From Luteibacter sp. 9135 (GTDB lineage: Bacteria; Pseudomonadota; Gammaproteobacteria; Xanthomonadales; Rhodanobacteraceae), in NCBI RefSeq assembly GCF_000745005.1, contig NZ_JQNB01000001.1:2969501-3033500 (forward strand): DNA of 64,000 nt, given 5' to 3'. The position numbers and the translations under genes were made by a program. Positions 28,280-37,103 of the stretch are shown in pieces. Each line of letters begins with the position of its first letter. Within the stretch, counting starts at the first letter, position 1. The notes below the pieces were generated by a model. That model was not told where the DNA came from, ran no database searches, and saw only the letters and a program-made list of their open reading frames with translations.

Positions 28280-29752
28280 TCAGTCGTCCGCACCCTGGCC
28301 GGCCGTGCCGTGCTTCCGGCGCTTCTCCCGCAGCGTCCACCAGCTGACGGCGAGGTTGACGGTGAACCACGCGCCCAGCAGCGCCAGCGGCCAGGCGATC
28401 ACCGCCGGCCAGGCGATGGCGACCACGGTCAGCACCAGCGCGGCGACGAAGCCGGCCAGCAGTGGGCCGGTTTCGGTGTCGCCCAGCACCCGGTGCTGGG
28501 AAATCGCCGCGCCCAAGGTGTTGGCAATGCGCAACGCGCCCGCCGCGGCGCGGCCCGAGCTGCCACCCCCGCGACGGGGCCGCGGCGGATGCGGCGCGCT
28601 GCTGCGCACGCGTTCGTTGCCCGACCGGCGCCGCCGGGGCTGCAGCAGGATCTCGGTGGCGTTTTCCAGGTCCGCCTCGTACTGGGCCTCAAGCTGCGTG
28701 GCGAAACCGGCATCCTCGATGGCAACATCGATTTCCCGATTGCTGAGCCAGCTGGCGATGTTCAGGTTGGACGAGCCCACGCGGGCCCAGCGGCCGTCGG
28801 CCACGGCGGTCTTGGCATGCAGCATCGAGCCGTTCCATTCGAACACACGGATGCCGGCCTTCAGCAGGGGCCGGTAGCCGGAGCGCGACATACCGGCGAC
28901 CATGGGGATATCGCTGGTGCCGGGCACCAGCAGGCGGACATCGACGCCGTCGCGTGCAGCCGCGGAAAGCGCCTGCACATAGGGCGCCACGCCCACGAAG
29001 TAGGCGTCGGTCAGCCACAGGGTCTTATGTGCCATCGCCGCGACCATCTGGTCCAGCCGGTACATGCCGGCGGTGCTGGGCTGCGTGGCGATGACGCGCA
29101 GGGCGACCTGGCCGGCCTCGACGGGGGTGGCGACGGGCGACAGCCGCGTGTCCTCCGGCAGGGGTTCTCCGACCTCGCGCCAGCTGTCGGCGAAGGCATG
29201 TTCCAGTTCCGCCACAGCCGGCCCGCGCAGCGCCACGCCGGTGTCGCGCCAGGGCGGTACGTCGCGGCCCGGCTCGCCCAGCCACTTCTCGCTCAGGCAC
29301 ACGCCGGACAGGAAGCCGACCTCGCCGTCGACCACCAGCAGCTTGCGATGGTCGCGGCTGATCCAGCCGAACGAGCTGCCCAGGCGGGGCGGGTTGTAGA
29401 TGCGGACCAGGCCGCCGGCCGCGCGCAGCGGCGCCCAGAATGACGAGCGCGACTGGCCCAGGCATCCACCCCAGTCGCCGATCACGGCCACGAACACGCC
29501 GGCCTGCACGCGCTCCACCAGTGCGTCGCGGAAGGCCTGGCCGATCCGGTCGTCGCGGATGATGTAGTTCTCGAGGAACACATGCCGGGTCGCCCCGGCG
29601 ATGGCCTTCAGCCAGGCATCGAAATGCGCCTGGGCGTCGATCAGCAGCTCGACGGCATTGCCCCCGATGAGGGGAGCGCCGGCGCTGCGGCTGAGGGCCT
29701 GCTGGGCGAATAGGCGGCTGGAAAAGCCGTGGGTGCGGTGTCGGGCGTTCAT
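28280..29752 (-). CDS. phospholipase D/cardiolipin synthase family protein
   Basis: A 490-residue protein with both HKD motifs intact: HRKLLVVD in the first half and HAKTAVAD in the second, each followed by the expected Gly/Ser-Asn segments. This is the arrangement of ClsB-type cardiolipin synthases. After a basic, low-complexity linker (about residues 380-410) the C-terminus has two hydrophobic helices, so the enzyme is membrane-tethered at its end rather than its start, which is unusual for Cls enzymes. Start at 29752 ([10 protein letters not shown]); an ATG seven codons upstream is possible. Confidence 0.85.
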   Translation of the reverse strand: MNARHRTHGFSSRLFAQQALSRSAGAPLIGGNAVELLIDAQAHFDAWLKAIAGATRHVFLENYIIRDDRIGQAFRDALVERVQAGVFVAVIGDWGGCLGQSRSSFWAPLRAAGGLVRIYNPPRLGSSFGWISRDHRKLLVVDGEVGFLSGVCLSEKWLGEPGRDVPPWRDTGVALRGPAVAELEHAFADSWREVGEPLPEDTRLSPVATPVEAGQVALRVIATQPSTAGMYRLDQMVAAMAHKTLWLTDAYFVGVAPYVQALSAAARDGVDVRLLVPGTSDIPMVAGMSRSGYRPLLKAGIRVFEWNGSMLHAKTAVADGRWARVGSSNLNIASWLSNREIDVAIEDAGFATQLEAQYEADLENATEILLQPRRRRSGNERVRSSAPHPPRPRRGGGSSGRAAAGALRIANTLGAAISQHRVLGDTETGPLLAGFVAALVLTVVAIAWPAVIAWPLALLGAWFTVNLAVSWWTLREKRRKHGTAGQGADD

Positions 29753-29856
29753 GGGGGGCGAGTCTAGCGGCATGGCGCATGATCGCGGCCAGGGTATCGA
29801 TGTGGCGTGAGAACCAGTCGGTTTCCGGTCATGCCAGTGCGCTAAAATACGCGGCT

Positions 29857-31116
29857 ATGACCGAGACCCTTTCCAGCCGCCCGCGTCCCGCGGAAGCCGG
29901 CGCCCGCCGCCCCAGCACCGGTGTCGTGATCGACCGTGTCCAGGTCGGTGGCGGCGCGCCCATCGTCGTGCAGTCGATGACCAATACGGATACGGAAGAC
30001 CCCGTATCCACCGCGAAGCAGGTGGCCGAGCTGGCCCGCGCCGGCTCGGAAATGGTCCGCATCACCGTCAACACGCCGGCGGCCGCCGCCGCCGTGCCGC
30101 GCATCCGCGAGCGCCTGGAGATGATGGGGGTCTCGGTGCCGCTGATCGGCGATTTCCACTACAACGGCCACCAGCTGCTGGAAGGCGAGCCCGCCTGCGC
30201 CGAGGCCCTGGCGAAATACCGGATCAACCCGGGCAACGTGGGCTTCGGCAAGAAGAAGGATGCCCAGTTCGCCTCGATCATCCAGATGGCCATCCGCTAC
30301 GACAAACCCGTGCGCATCGGCGCGAACTGGGGTTCGCTGGACCAGTCCATGGTGGCTGCGCTGATGGACGAGAACGCCGGCCGCGCCGATCCGTGGGACG
30401 CCGGCCATGTGGCCCGTGAGGCGCTGATCCGCTCCGCGCTGGATTCCGCGGCCCGTGCCGAGGACCTCGGCCTGGCGCGCGACCGCATCATCCTGTCGTG
30501 CAAGGTGTCCGGCGTGCAGGAGCTGATCGCGGTGTACCGCGATCTGGCGCGTCGCGGCGATTACGCATTGCACCTGGGCCTGACCGAGGCCGGCATGGGC
30601 TCCAAGGGCATCACGGCCTCCAGCGCCGCCCTGGGCGTGCTGTTGCAGGAAGGCATCGGCGACACCATCCGCATCTCGCTCACGCCGGAGCCGGGCCAGT
30701 CGCGCACGGCCGAGGTGATCGTGGCGCAGGAACTGCTGCAGACCATGGGCCTGCGCGCGTTCACCCCGCTGGTCACCGCGTGCCCGGGTTGCGGTCGCAC
30801 CACCAGCGAGTTCTTTCAGGAACTGGCCAAGACGGTGCAGGCGCATGTGCGCGAGCAGATGCCGGTGTGGCGGGTGAAGTACGACGGCGTGGAAAACCTC
30901 ACCCTGGCGGTGATGGGCTGCATCGTCAACGGTCCGGGTGAATCCAAGCACGCCAACATCGGTATCTCGCTGCCGGGCAACGGCGAGGCGCCTTCCGCGC
31001 CGGTGTTCATCGACGGCGAGAAAGCGATGACGTTGCGCGGCGACCACATCGCAGACGAGTTCGTGGCCATCCTCGACCACTACGTCGAAACGCATTACGC
31101 CGCACGCGGCGACTGA
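29857..31116 (+). CDS. ispG: 4-hydroxy-3-methylbut-2-enyl-diphosphate synthase
   Basis: A 419-residue Fe-S enzyme of the MEP isoprenoid pathway that converts MEcPP to HMBPP. The cluster cysteines appear in [13 protein letters not shown] and [14 protein letters not shown], and the N-terminus has [12 protein letters not shown]. It is the long form without the extra plant-type insert. Eight bases upstream lies GCTAAAATAC, a good -10 hexamer (TAAAAT, 29843-29848), so a local promoter is likely and the leader is very short. Start chosen at 29857, the first ATG after this. Confidence 0.95.
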   Translation: MTETLSSRPRPAEAGARRPSTGVVIDRVQVGGGAPIVVQSMTNTDTEDPVSTAKQVAELARAGSEMVRITVNTPAAAAAVPRIRERLEMMGVSVPLIGDFHYNGHQLLEGEPACAEALAKYRINPGNVGFGKKKDAQFASIIQMAIRYDKPVRIGANWGSLDQSMVAALMDENAGRADPWDAGHVAREALIRSALDSAARAEDLGLARDRIILSCKVSGVQELIAVYRDLARRGDYALHLGLTEAGMGSKGITASSAALGVLLQEGIGDTIRISLTPEPGQSRTAEVIVAQELLQTMGLRAFTPLVTACPGCGRTTSEFFQELAKTVQAHVREQMPVWRVKYDGVENLTLAVMGCIVNGPGESKHANIGISLPGNGEAPSAPVFIDGEKAMTLRGDHIADEFVAILDHYVETHYAARGD

Positions 31117-31132
31117 CCCGTCACGCGTTGAA

Positions 31133-31170
31133 TGCGGGGCCGCCTTCATCATGACCGGCGGTTCCCCGCA
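31133..31170 (+). promoter_or_regulatory. GC-rich hairpin between ispG and the aldo/keto reductase gene
   Basis: TGCGGGGCCGCC (31133-31144) pairs with GGCGGTTCCCCGCA (31157-31170) with a two-base bulge. No T-tract follows, and the ribosome site of the next gene starts right after it. It could attenuate read-through or protect the downstream message. Confidence 0.5.
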
Positions 31171-31181
31171 GGAGACAACGC

Positions 31182-32012
31182 ATGACCTCCACCGTTCCGG
31201 TCCTCGACCTCAACGACGGCAACACGGCACCGCAGCTGGGCTTCGGTGTCTTCCAGATTCCCGATGCCGAAACCGCCGATGCGGTAGCCGCCGCGCTGAA
31301 AGCGGGCTATCGCTCGATCGATACCGCGGCCATCTACAAGAACGAAGCCGGTGTGCGCCAGGGCATGGAACGCTCAGGCGTGCCGCGTGGCGATATCTTC
31401 CTCACCACCAAGCTGTGGAACAGCGAGCAGGGTTTCGACTCGACGCTGAAGGCGTTCGACGAAAGCGTGACCAAGCTCGGTACGGATTATGTGGACATGT
31501 ACCTGATCCACTGGCCGACGCCGAAGCACGATCGCTACATCGATACCTGGAAGGCATTCATCCGCCTGCGTGAAGAAGGCCGTATCCGCTCCATCGGCGT
31601 GTCCAATTTCCAGTCGGCGCACCTGGATCGCATCGTGCAGGAAACCGGCGTCGTGCCGGTGGTCAACCAGATCGAACTGCATCCCGACTTCGCCCAGCGC
31701 GACGTGGTGGCCGCCAACGCGAAGCACAAGGTGATCACGGAGGCCTGGAGCCCGTTGGGCCAGGGCGGCGACCTGCTCAAGAACGAAACGCTGGTTGCCC
31801 TCGGCAAGAAGTACGGCAAGTCGAGCGCCCAGGTGGTGCTGCGCTGGCACGTGCAGCTGGGCCACATGGTGATTCCGAAGTCCGCTACGCCGGAGCGCAT
31901 CGCCGCGAACATCGACGTGTTCGATTTCGCGCTGACGGACGAGGACATGAAGGCCATCGCCGGCCTGGATGCAGGCAAACGGATGGGCCCCGATCCGGAC
32001 GAGTTCAACTGA
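31182..32012 (+). CDS. aldo/keto reductase (2,5-diketo-D-gluconate reductase-like)
   Basis: A 276-residue NADPH-dependent reductase with the complete catalytic tetrad Asp47, Tyr52, Lys77 and His110 (SIDTAAIYKNE, TTKLWN, YLIHWP). The C-terminal IPKSATPERIAANIDVFDF binds the cofactor adenine phosphate. It reduces small carbonyls such as 2,5-diketogluconate or methylglyoxal. AGGAGA precedes the start. It appears to be a single gene after ispG. Confidence 0.92.
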   Translation: MTSTVPVLDLNDGNTAPQLGFGVFQIPDAETADAVAAALKAGYRSIDTAAIYKNEAGVRQGMERSGVPRGDIFLTTKLWNSEQGFDSTLKAFDESVTKLGTDYVDMYLIHWPTPKHDRYIDTWKAFIRLREEGRIRSIGVSNFQSAHLDRIVQETGVVPVVNQIELHPDFAQRDVVAANAKHKVITEAWSPLGQGGDLLKNETLVALGKKYGKSSAQVVLRWHVQLGHMVIPKSATPERIAANIDVFDFALTDEDMKAIAGLDAGKRMGPDPDEFN

Positions 32013-32025
32013 TCGTATCAGCCGG

Positions 32026-32391
32026 TCATTGCATCGAGACGTCGATCTCCATCGGATAGGGGGTCGGCGTCTTCGGTGGCGCGGGCAGCGCCCAGTTGGC
32101 GAACTGCCCGGCGAAACAGGTGGCTACGGGCGTTTTCGGCTTCACGTCCACGTCCAGGCTGCGCCCGTCCGGACGCACCCGCGCCACCAGTGTGAACGGA
32201 CGCCGGTCGGCAGCCGGCATGTTGCTGGCGATGCAGTCCTTCAGCGCGTCCGTGGCCGGATTGCCGATGGTGTCCCACAGCTTGCCCTGCCATAGCTTGC
32301 CTTCGACGTTGGTCTCCAGCACCTTCGCGGTCTGCACGCGGGCGTCGAAGCCGCCATCGGCGGCCATGGCAAGAGCGAGGGCAAGCAGCAT
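32026..32391 (-). CDS. secreted protein of unknown function
   Basis: A 121-residue protein with a short hydrophobic N-terminus (MLLALALAMAADG) that may be a signal peptide. The mature part has two cysteines (DCIASNMPAA and TCFAGQFANW) that could form one disulfide, and a beta-rich middle (FTLVARVRPDGRSLDVDVKP) as in TonB-C-like or carboxypeptidase-regulatory-like small domains. GGAGA precedes the ATG. No family recognised. It converges with the aldo/keto reductase gene after 13 bases. Confidence 0.65.
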   Translation of the reverse strand: MLLALALAMAADGGFDARVQTAKVLETNVEGKLWQGKLWDTIGNPATDALKDCIASNMPAADRRPFTLVARVRPDGRSLDVDVKPKTPVATCFAGQFANWALPAPPKTPTPYPMEIDVSMQ

Positions 32392-32506
32392 CTCGTGTCT
32401 CCGGCAGGGTAGGGCCGCAGCCTAGCAGGGACGCGCGGGCTTCACACCGGCGGCGATAGCGTCGTGGTCCAGCCGGGGCGTCGCACCGGCATGCCAGGAG
32501 TCCGCC

Positions 32507-32899
32507 ATGCCCATGCGTCCGCTGTTCCTGCTGTCACTCGCCCTTGCCGCCACTGCCGCGATGGCCCAGACGGCGCCACCGTCGAACCCGGCCAGTGCAC
32601 CGTCGCCGAAACCGATCGCGATGCCGGCACCCGCTACACCGTCACCCGGTGTGCCGCAGGATCTGGACACCGGTGCCGTGGCCCGCTCCAATCCCGCCGC
32701 CGCACCCGTGCAGCCCCATTCCGATGCCGGCGCCACCGAGCGTGGCCTGGCGCCCGTCAAGCCAGCCGGTTCCGCCACGGGCGTGACGCGCCGTGTCGAG
32801 AACGCCAATGCCCACGGGGTGGATGCGCAGGGCCATACGCTGGACCCGCACGGCAAGCCTGTCGGCCAGGCGCCCACGCCGTCCACCTCCGTGCGCTAA
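32507..32899 (+). CDS. secreted Pro/Ala-rich protein
   Basis: A 130-residue protein with a clear signal peptide (MPMRPLFLLSLALAATAAMAQ). The mature part is a low-complexity Pro/Ala/Ser stretch followed by a more ordered C-terminus containing ENANAHGVDAQGHTLDPHG. It has no cysteines, so it is not a lipoprotein. AGGAG stands six bases before the ATG. Function unknown. The ordered C-terminal motif with regular Gly/His is the part to search. Confidence 0.7.
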   Translation: MPMRPLFLLSLALAATAAMAQTAPPSNPASAPSPKPIAMPAPATPSPGVPQDLDTGAVARSNPAAAPVQPHSDAGATERGLAPVKPAGSATGVTRRVENANAHGVDAQGHTLDPHGKPVGQAPTPSTSVR

Positions 32900-32977
32900 C
32901 GTGACGAGGGCGCCGGCCAGGCCGCCGGTGCGCTACCATCCCGGCAATGCCGATCCGTGTGGGGAATGCGAGTGAGG

Positions 32978-33292
32978 ATGAACCGGGCCATCGTCGTCGC
33001 CGCCCTGACCGTGGGCCTGTCTGCATGCGCGGGCATGGCCTCGAAAGTTGCCCGCCTCGACGTGGGCATGCCTCGCGACGAAGTGCTGGACCGGCTCGGA
33101 CCGGCCGATTCCGATCGCACGATGATCGGTTTCGAGGTGATGAGCTGGCTCGATCGCCGTCCCGGCCGGTTTTCCTTCACCCATAAGGACTACACCGTTG
33201 TGCTGAAGGACGAGAAAGTCGTTCAGTTCGGGCCGGGGTTGATACGGCGCGACGGCAAGACCTCGTTGCAGATCGAGACCGACGACCGTTGA
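32978..33292 (+). CDS. small BamE/SmpA-like lipoprotein
   Basis: A 104-residue protein with a signal peptide ending in LSAC (lipobox). The mature part begins with a helix and DVGMPRDEVLDRLGPAD, resembling the SmpA/OmlA (BamE) pattern of a short helix leading to a GMTxxQVxxxLGxP segment. This fold occurs in several small envelope lipoproteins besides BamE itself. The start is uncertain: ATGs at 32957 and 32966 are in frame. It precedes the convergent ydcF-like gene by eight bases. Confidence 0.72.
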   Translation: MNRAIVVAALTVGLSACAGMASKVARLDVGMPRDEVLDRLGPADSDRTMIGFEVMSWLDRRPGRFSFTHKDYTVVLKDEKVVQFGPGLIRRDGKTSLQIETDDR

Positions 33293-33300
33293 GCGTCGCC

Positions 33301-34002
33301 TCAGGCCAGCCAGTGCCGCTGGCGATACATCCATAGCGCGACGTACTCGTGCAGGCAGCGGGCGGTGAGCGTGAGCGCGTCGCGCCGCGGCAGCCAGGAC
33401 GAGGCGGCGACCAGTTCGGTCAGGGCGTCGTTCGCCGGCGCCTCGATCACGCGCATGCCTTCGCGGCGAAAGCAGCTCGCCGCCCGTCTCATGTGGATGT
33501 CGGACGTGACCAGGACGATACGGTGTAGGCCCTCCGCTCGAAGGATAGCGGCGGTATCGCGAGCGTTCTCGTGTGTGTCGGTGCTGCCGTCCTCCACGCG
33601 CAGGTCGCTTGCCGGGACACCGGACGCGGCAAACCCCCTCGCGAGATAAACCGCCTGATCGCTGCCGGAGGCGAGCAGCACGGGCGCCTTTCCGGCACGC
33701 CACAGTGAAAGCCCCATGCCGGCTCGTGTCGTCGTCCGCGACCAGTCGCCATTCGGAAGCACGCCGCCGCCCAGCACGACGATGGCATCCGCGTGGGATG
33801 ACGTGTCGTCCCTACCCGTTACCAGCCCCTTGCGCAGGTATAGGGCCAGGGCCGGCGTGGACGCCATCGCGAGCCATGCCGCGGCGAGGATGCCGAGGGC
33901 ACAGGCAAGGCGCGGCCGGCGCCACAGCACCAGCGCAGTGGACAGGACGGCCAGCAACAGGGCCTGCACGGCCGGATGGATCAGGTAGTCGGCGATATCC
34001 AT
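33301..34002 (-). CDS. YdcF family protein (DUF218)
   Basis: A 233-residue inner-membrane protein with two N-terminal helices and a DUF218 domain: DAIVVLGGGVLPNGDWS, LLASGSD and VTSDIHMRRAASCFRREG. DUF218 proteins include ElyC and SanA, linked to envelope polysaccharide and peptidoglycan precursor metabolism. It lies just outside, and divergent from, the exopolysaccharide operon, separated by 132 bases. Start at 34002 (MDIADYL); an ATG five codons upstream is an alternative. Confidence 0.82.
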   Translation of the reverse strand: MDIADYLIHPAVQALLLAVLSTALVLWRRPRLACALGILAAAWLAMASTPALALYLRKGLVTGRDDTSSHADAIVVLGGGVLPNGDWSRTTTRAGMGLSLWRAGKAPVLLASGSDQAVYLARGFAASGVPASDLRVEDGSTDTHENARDTAAILRAEGLHRIVLVTSDIHMRRAASCFRREGMRVIEAPANDALTELVAASSWLPRRDALTLTARCLHEYVALWMYRQRHWLA

Positions 34003-34134
34003 GGCCGCCGCGATCATGGCGCAAAAGCAGTGCCGCCGCCCGTCGGTCGAATGGCCTAGGCGGGCTGTTGAATGGACGCCACCGTGCATTGAAATGACGA
34101 TACCGACCGAGCGAAATCACAGGGCGGGTGTCGT

Positions 34135-34758
34135 ATGAATCATGGAAAACGCGTTGCTGCCGTGGCAGCCACTCTCTGGCTGACGGCCTGCGCCACCGGC
34201 GGTAGCCATCTGCCGCCGCCCACGCGGGATGCGGCCAGTCCGGTCGTCACCGCATATCTGATCGGCGTGGACGACGAGTTGCAGGTGACCGTCTGGCACA
34301 ACCCCGACCTGAGCGTCAGCGTGCCGGTGCGCCCCGACGGCAAGATCACCGTGCCGCTGGTCGGCGACGTAGCCGCCGGCGGACGCACCACCGACCAGGT
34401 GGGCGCCGAGATCCAGCAGAAGCTTGTGCAGTACATCCGCGATCCGCAGGTGGCGGTGATCCTGACCGCGCTGCGCAGCCACGAGTACCTCTCTCGCGTG
34501 CGGGTTACCGGTGCCGTGCGCAGCCCGATCTCGATGCCGTACCGCCAGGGCATGACCGTGCTGGACGCCGTGCTGGCGGCGGGCGGCACGACGGAATTCG
34601 CCGCGCCCGATCGCACCGAACTCTATCGGCACGACGCGGCGGGCAGCACGCAGGCCTATGCGGTCAGCCTGCAGAAGATCCTCCAGCAAGGCGACCTGGC
34701 CAACAACTATCCCGTGCAGCCCGGTGACGTCATCACCGTCCCGCAGCGCGCTTTCTGA
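34135..34758 (+). CDS. polysaccharide export outer-membrane lipoprotein (OPX, Wza/GumB-like)
   Basis: A 207-residue lipoprotein (lipobox LTAC, Cys19) with a poly-export domain (YLIGVDDELQVTVWHNPDLS, VRPDGKITVPLVGDV) and one SLBB-type domain (VTGAVRSPISMPYRQGMTVLDAVLAAGG). It is much shorter than Wza (379) and close to the short OPX proteins of GumB and exosortase-A-associated loci. It needs a partner barrel to form the pore; the gene at 37100 is a candidate. First gene of a 10-gene unit. Confidence 0.9.
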   Translation: MNHGKRVAAVAATLWLTACATGGSHLPPPTRDAASPVVTAYLIGVDDELQVTVWHNPDLSVSVPVRPDGKITVPLVGDVAAGGRTTDQVGAEIQQKLVQYIRDPQVAVILTALRSHEYLSRVRVTGAVRSPISMPYRQGMTVLDAVLAAGGTTEFAAPDRTELYRHDAAGSTQAYAVSLQKILQQGDLANNYPVQPGDVITVPQRAF

Positions 34759-34760
34759 TC

Positions 34761-34780
34761 GCCCCGCCGTCGGGCGGGGC
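34761..34780 (+). promoter_or_regulatory. intra-operon hairpin
   Basis: GCCCCGCC and GGCGGGGC form a perfect 8-bp stem around GTCG, three bases after the OPX stop codon. There is no T-tract, so it is unlikely to terminate fully. It may set the ratio of OPX to chain-length protein or mark an mRNA processing border. Confidence 0.6.
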
Positions 34781-34794
34781 AAGGGGTGTTATCC

Positions 34795-36324
34795 ATGAAC
34801 GGGGAACTCGTTCCTTTCGCGGGCATGCTGCCCGCGCTGATCGGCGAGGCACGCCGGCGCCGGATCGCGCTGGGCGTGACCTTCGCGGCGATCGCGCTGG
34901 CCGCGCTGGGCATCGGCGCGCTGTGGCCGAAGAAATACGAAGCGTCCACCACCATCCTGGCTCAGGAGGCGAGCATCATCACGCCGCTGATGGAGGGCGC
35001 GGCATCGGCCACCGCCAACGCGAACCGCGTGGGCATGGCGCGCGACGTGATCTTCAGCCGTCGCGTGATGGACCAGGTGCTGCGCACCGGTGGCTGGCTG
35101 GCGAGCACGCCGACGCCCATCGAACGCGACCGGCTGATCGAGGCGATCAAGTCGCGCACGAAGGTCATCAACGGCCGTGACAACCTGATCACGATCAGCT
35201 ATTTCGATGCCGATCCGCGGCGCGCGTTCGAGGTGACCCGTGCGTTCGGCCAGCTGTTCATCAGCGAAAGCCTGGCGTCCAAACAGCGCGAAAGCCGCGA
35301 TGCCTACGAGTTCATCGACAGCCAGGTGGAGGCCTACCGGGGCAAGCTGACCGACGCGGAAAACAAGCTCAAGGCATACCGGGACGCCAACGCCGACGCG
35401 CGCCCCGGCAGCGATGCCGACACCAACGCGCGCATCGGTTCGCTGCGCACGCAGATCGAGAACAATCGCATGGATGCGATGCAGAAGCAGTCGCAGGCGG
35501 CGGCACTGAATGCGCAGCTGAGCGGCGAGTCGGAAGTGAACGCGGTGCAGACCGTGGGCGGTATCTACGCATCCCAACTGGCCGAGATGCAAGCGCGGCT
35601 GGATACGCTGCGATTGACCTACACCGATGCCTATCCCGACGTGGTGCGGCTTCGCCACCAGATCGACGATCTTCGCGCGCAGATGCAGGGCGCCGACGCA
35701 CGGCGATCCGTGGGCGGCGGCACGGTAGACCGCATGGTCGCCATGAATCCGGTCAACCAGCAGATGCGCGTGCAGCTGGCCACGATCCGTGGCGATGCAG
35801 CGGCCGCCTCGGCGCGGGTGGGCGCCAGCGAAAGCATGCTGCAGTCCGAACTGGAACGCAGCAGGCGCATCGCCAATTCCGAGAACGTGACCGCCGAGCT
35901 GACCCGCGACTACACGGTCAACCGCGATGTCTACCAGGACCTGCTGAAGCGTCGCGAGAACGCGCGCGTGTCGATGAACCTGGACGCCGAGCAGCGCGGG
36001 CTGACTTTCCAGGTGCAGAACCCGGCGGTGATGCCGCTGGTGCCCTCGGGCTTGCGTTTCATGCACTTCGGGCTGGCCGGCCTCGCCCTGTCGCTAGCGG
36101 TGCCGTTCGGTCTGCTGTTCGCGGTTGCCCGCTTCGATCCGCGGGTGCGTTCGGTGGGGCAGCTGGAGCAGGCGCTGGGCTACCCCGTGCTTGCGACGAT
36201 CCCGTTTTATCCCACGCCGCGTGACCGTCGTCGCGACCGGCTGCAGAACATGTTGCTCGCAGCGATCGTGCTCGGCGTGGGTGCGGTGTACCTGGGTTTG
36301 TTCTGGTGGAGGATGAAGGCTTGA
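34795..36324 (+). CDS. chain-length determinant protein (Wzz/PCP-2 type)
   Basis: A 509-residue inner-membrane protein with an N-terminal helix (IALGVTFAAIALAALGIGAL), a long coiled-coil periplasmic domain (about residues 130-400, rich in EAYRGKLTDAENKLKAYRD-like heptads) and a C-terminal helix pair. This matches the GNVR/Wzz-type PCP family. It has no C-terminal kinase, so the kinase is separate, as in PCP-2b or XrtA-type loci. AGGGG precedes the ATG; a GTG three codons earlier is possible. It governs polymer length with the Wzy at 58581. Confidence 0.9.
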   Translation: MNGELVPFAGMLPALIGEARRRRIALGVTFAAIALAALGIGALWPKKYEASTTILAQEASIITPLMEGAASATANANRVGMARDVIFSRRVMDQVLRTGGWLASTPTPIERDRLIEAIKSRTKVINGRDNLITISYFDADPRRAFEVTRAFGQLFISESLASKQRESRDAYEFIDSQVEAYRGKLTDAENKLKAYRDANADARPGSDADTNARIGSLRTQIENNRMDAMQKQSQAAALNAQLSGESEVNAVQTVGGIYASQLAEMQARLDTLRLTYTDAYPDVVRLRHQIDDLRAQMQGADARRSVGGGTVDRMVAMNPVNQQMRVQLATIRGDAAAASARVGASESMLQSELERSRRIANSENVTAELTRDYTVNRDVYQDLLKRRENARVSMNLDAEQRGLTFQVQNPAVMPLVPSGLRFMHFGLAGLALSLAVPFGLLFAVARFDPRVRSVGQLEQALGYPVLATIPFYPTPRDRRRDRLQNMLLAAIVLGVGAVYLGLFWWRMKA

Positions 36325-36329
36325 AGACC

Positions 36330-37103
36330 ATGCACTCGCGTATTGGCGCATCCACCGAGTCGGGCGATTTCGTCGATCGTGACGAGGCACTGGACGACGC
36401 GCCTGCCGCGTCGGGCCATTCCATCGCCCTGATGCGTGACGAGCGCAGCGCACTGGCGCCCATCGACTGCGAACGCAAGCGCCTGATCCATCGCGAGGCG
36501 TCGGTGCGCTCGCAATCGGATGCGTTCCGGGGCATCCGGACCCGCCTGGTGGAGATGGCCGGCGACAGCAACTTCATCACCTTGGTGGTGGCGGTCAGCC
36601 CGCGCTCCGGCGGCAGTTTCGTCACGCGCAACCTGGCCGCCGCGTTCGCCTTCGACGAATCGAAGACCAGCCTGCTGGTGGACTGCAACCTTCGCTATCC
36701 CGACCAGCACAAGGCCCTGGGCATCGAGCCGCGCACGGGAGGACTGATCGATTTCCTCGAGCATCCGGCGCGTGGCATCGCCTCGATCATGTATCCGACC
36801 GGCGTGCCCCGGCTGCGCCTGATCCCCGCCGGCACGGCGCGGGAAAACAGCGGGGAATACTTTTCCTCGTTCCGCATGCGCGCGGTGCTGGACTCGCTGC
36901 GCTGCCGCTATGCCGATCGCTACCTGTTCCTGGACGGCCCGCCGGTGAAGGGCTCCCCCGACGCGCGCATCCTTGCCGACCTGGCCGATTTCGTGGTCGT
37001 GGTGGCGGGCTACGGACGCGACACACCTGCCGCGATTCACCAGGCGGTGTCCAATTTCGATCCGGCCAAGGTGGCCGGCGTCGTCTTCAACCAGTCGCCG
37101 TGA
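36330..37103 (+). CDS. BY-kinase-like ParA-fold ATPase lacking the Walker A lysine
   Basis: A 257-residue cytoplasmic protein related to CpsD/CapB tyrosine autokinases. The Walker A' motif LLVDCNLRYP (residues 115-124) and a Walker B (YLFLDGPP) are present. The Walker A loop reads SPRSGGSFVTRNLA where the family has GEGKS, so Gly95 stands in place of the ATP-binding lysine. No C-terminal tyrosine cluster is present either. It may therefore be a pseudokinase that shapes Wzz assembly without phosphorylating it. Alternative starts are TTG 36321 (overlapping the upstream stop) and GTG 36306. Confidence 0.8.
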   Translation: MHSRIGASTESGDFVDRDEALDDAPAASGHSIALMRDERSALAPIDCERKRLIHREASVRSQSDAFRGIRTRLVEMAGDSNFITLVVAVSPRSGGSFVTRNLAAAFAFDESKTSLLVDCNLRYPDQHKALGIEPRTGGLIDFLEHPARGIASIMYPTGVPRLRLIPAGTARENSGEYFSSFRMRAVLDSLRCRYADRYLFLDGPPVKGSPDARILADLADFVVVVAGYGRDTPAAIHQAVSNFDPAKVAGVVFNQSP

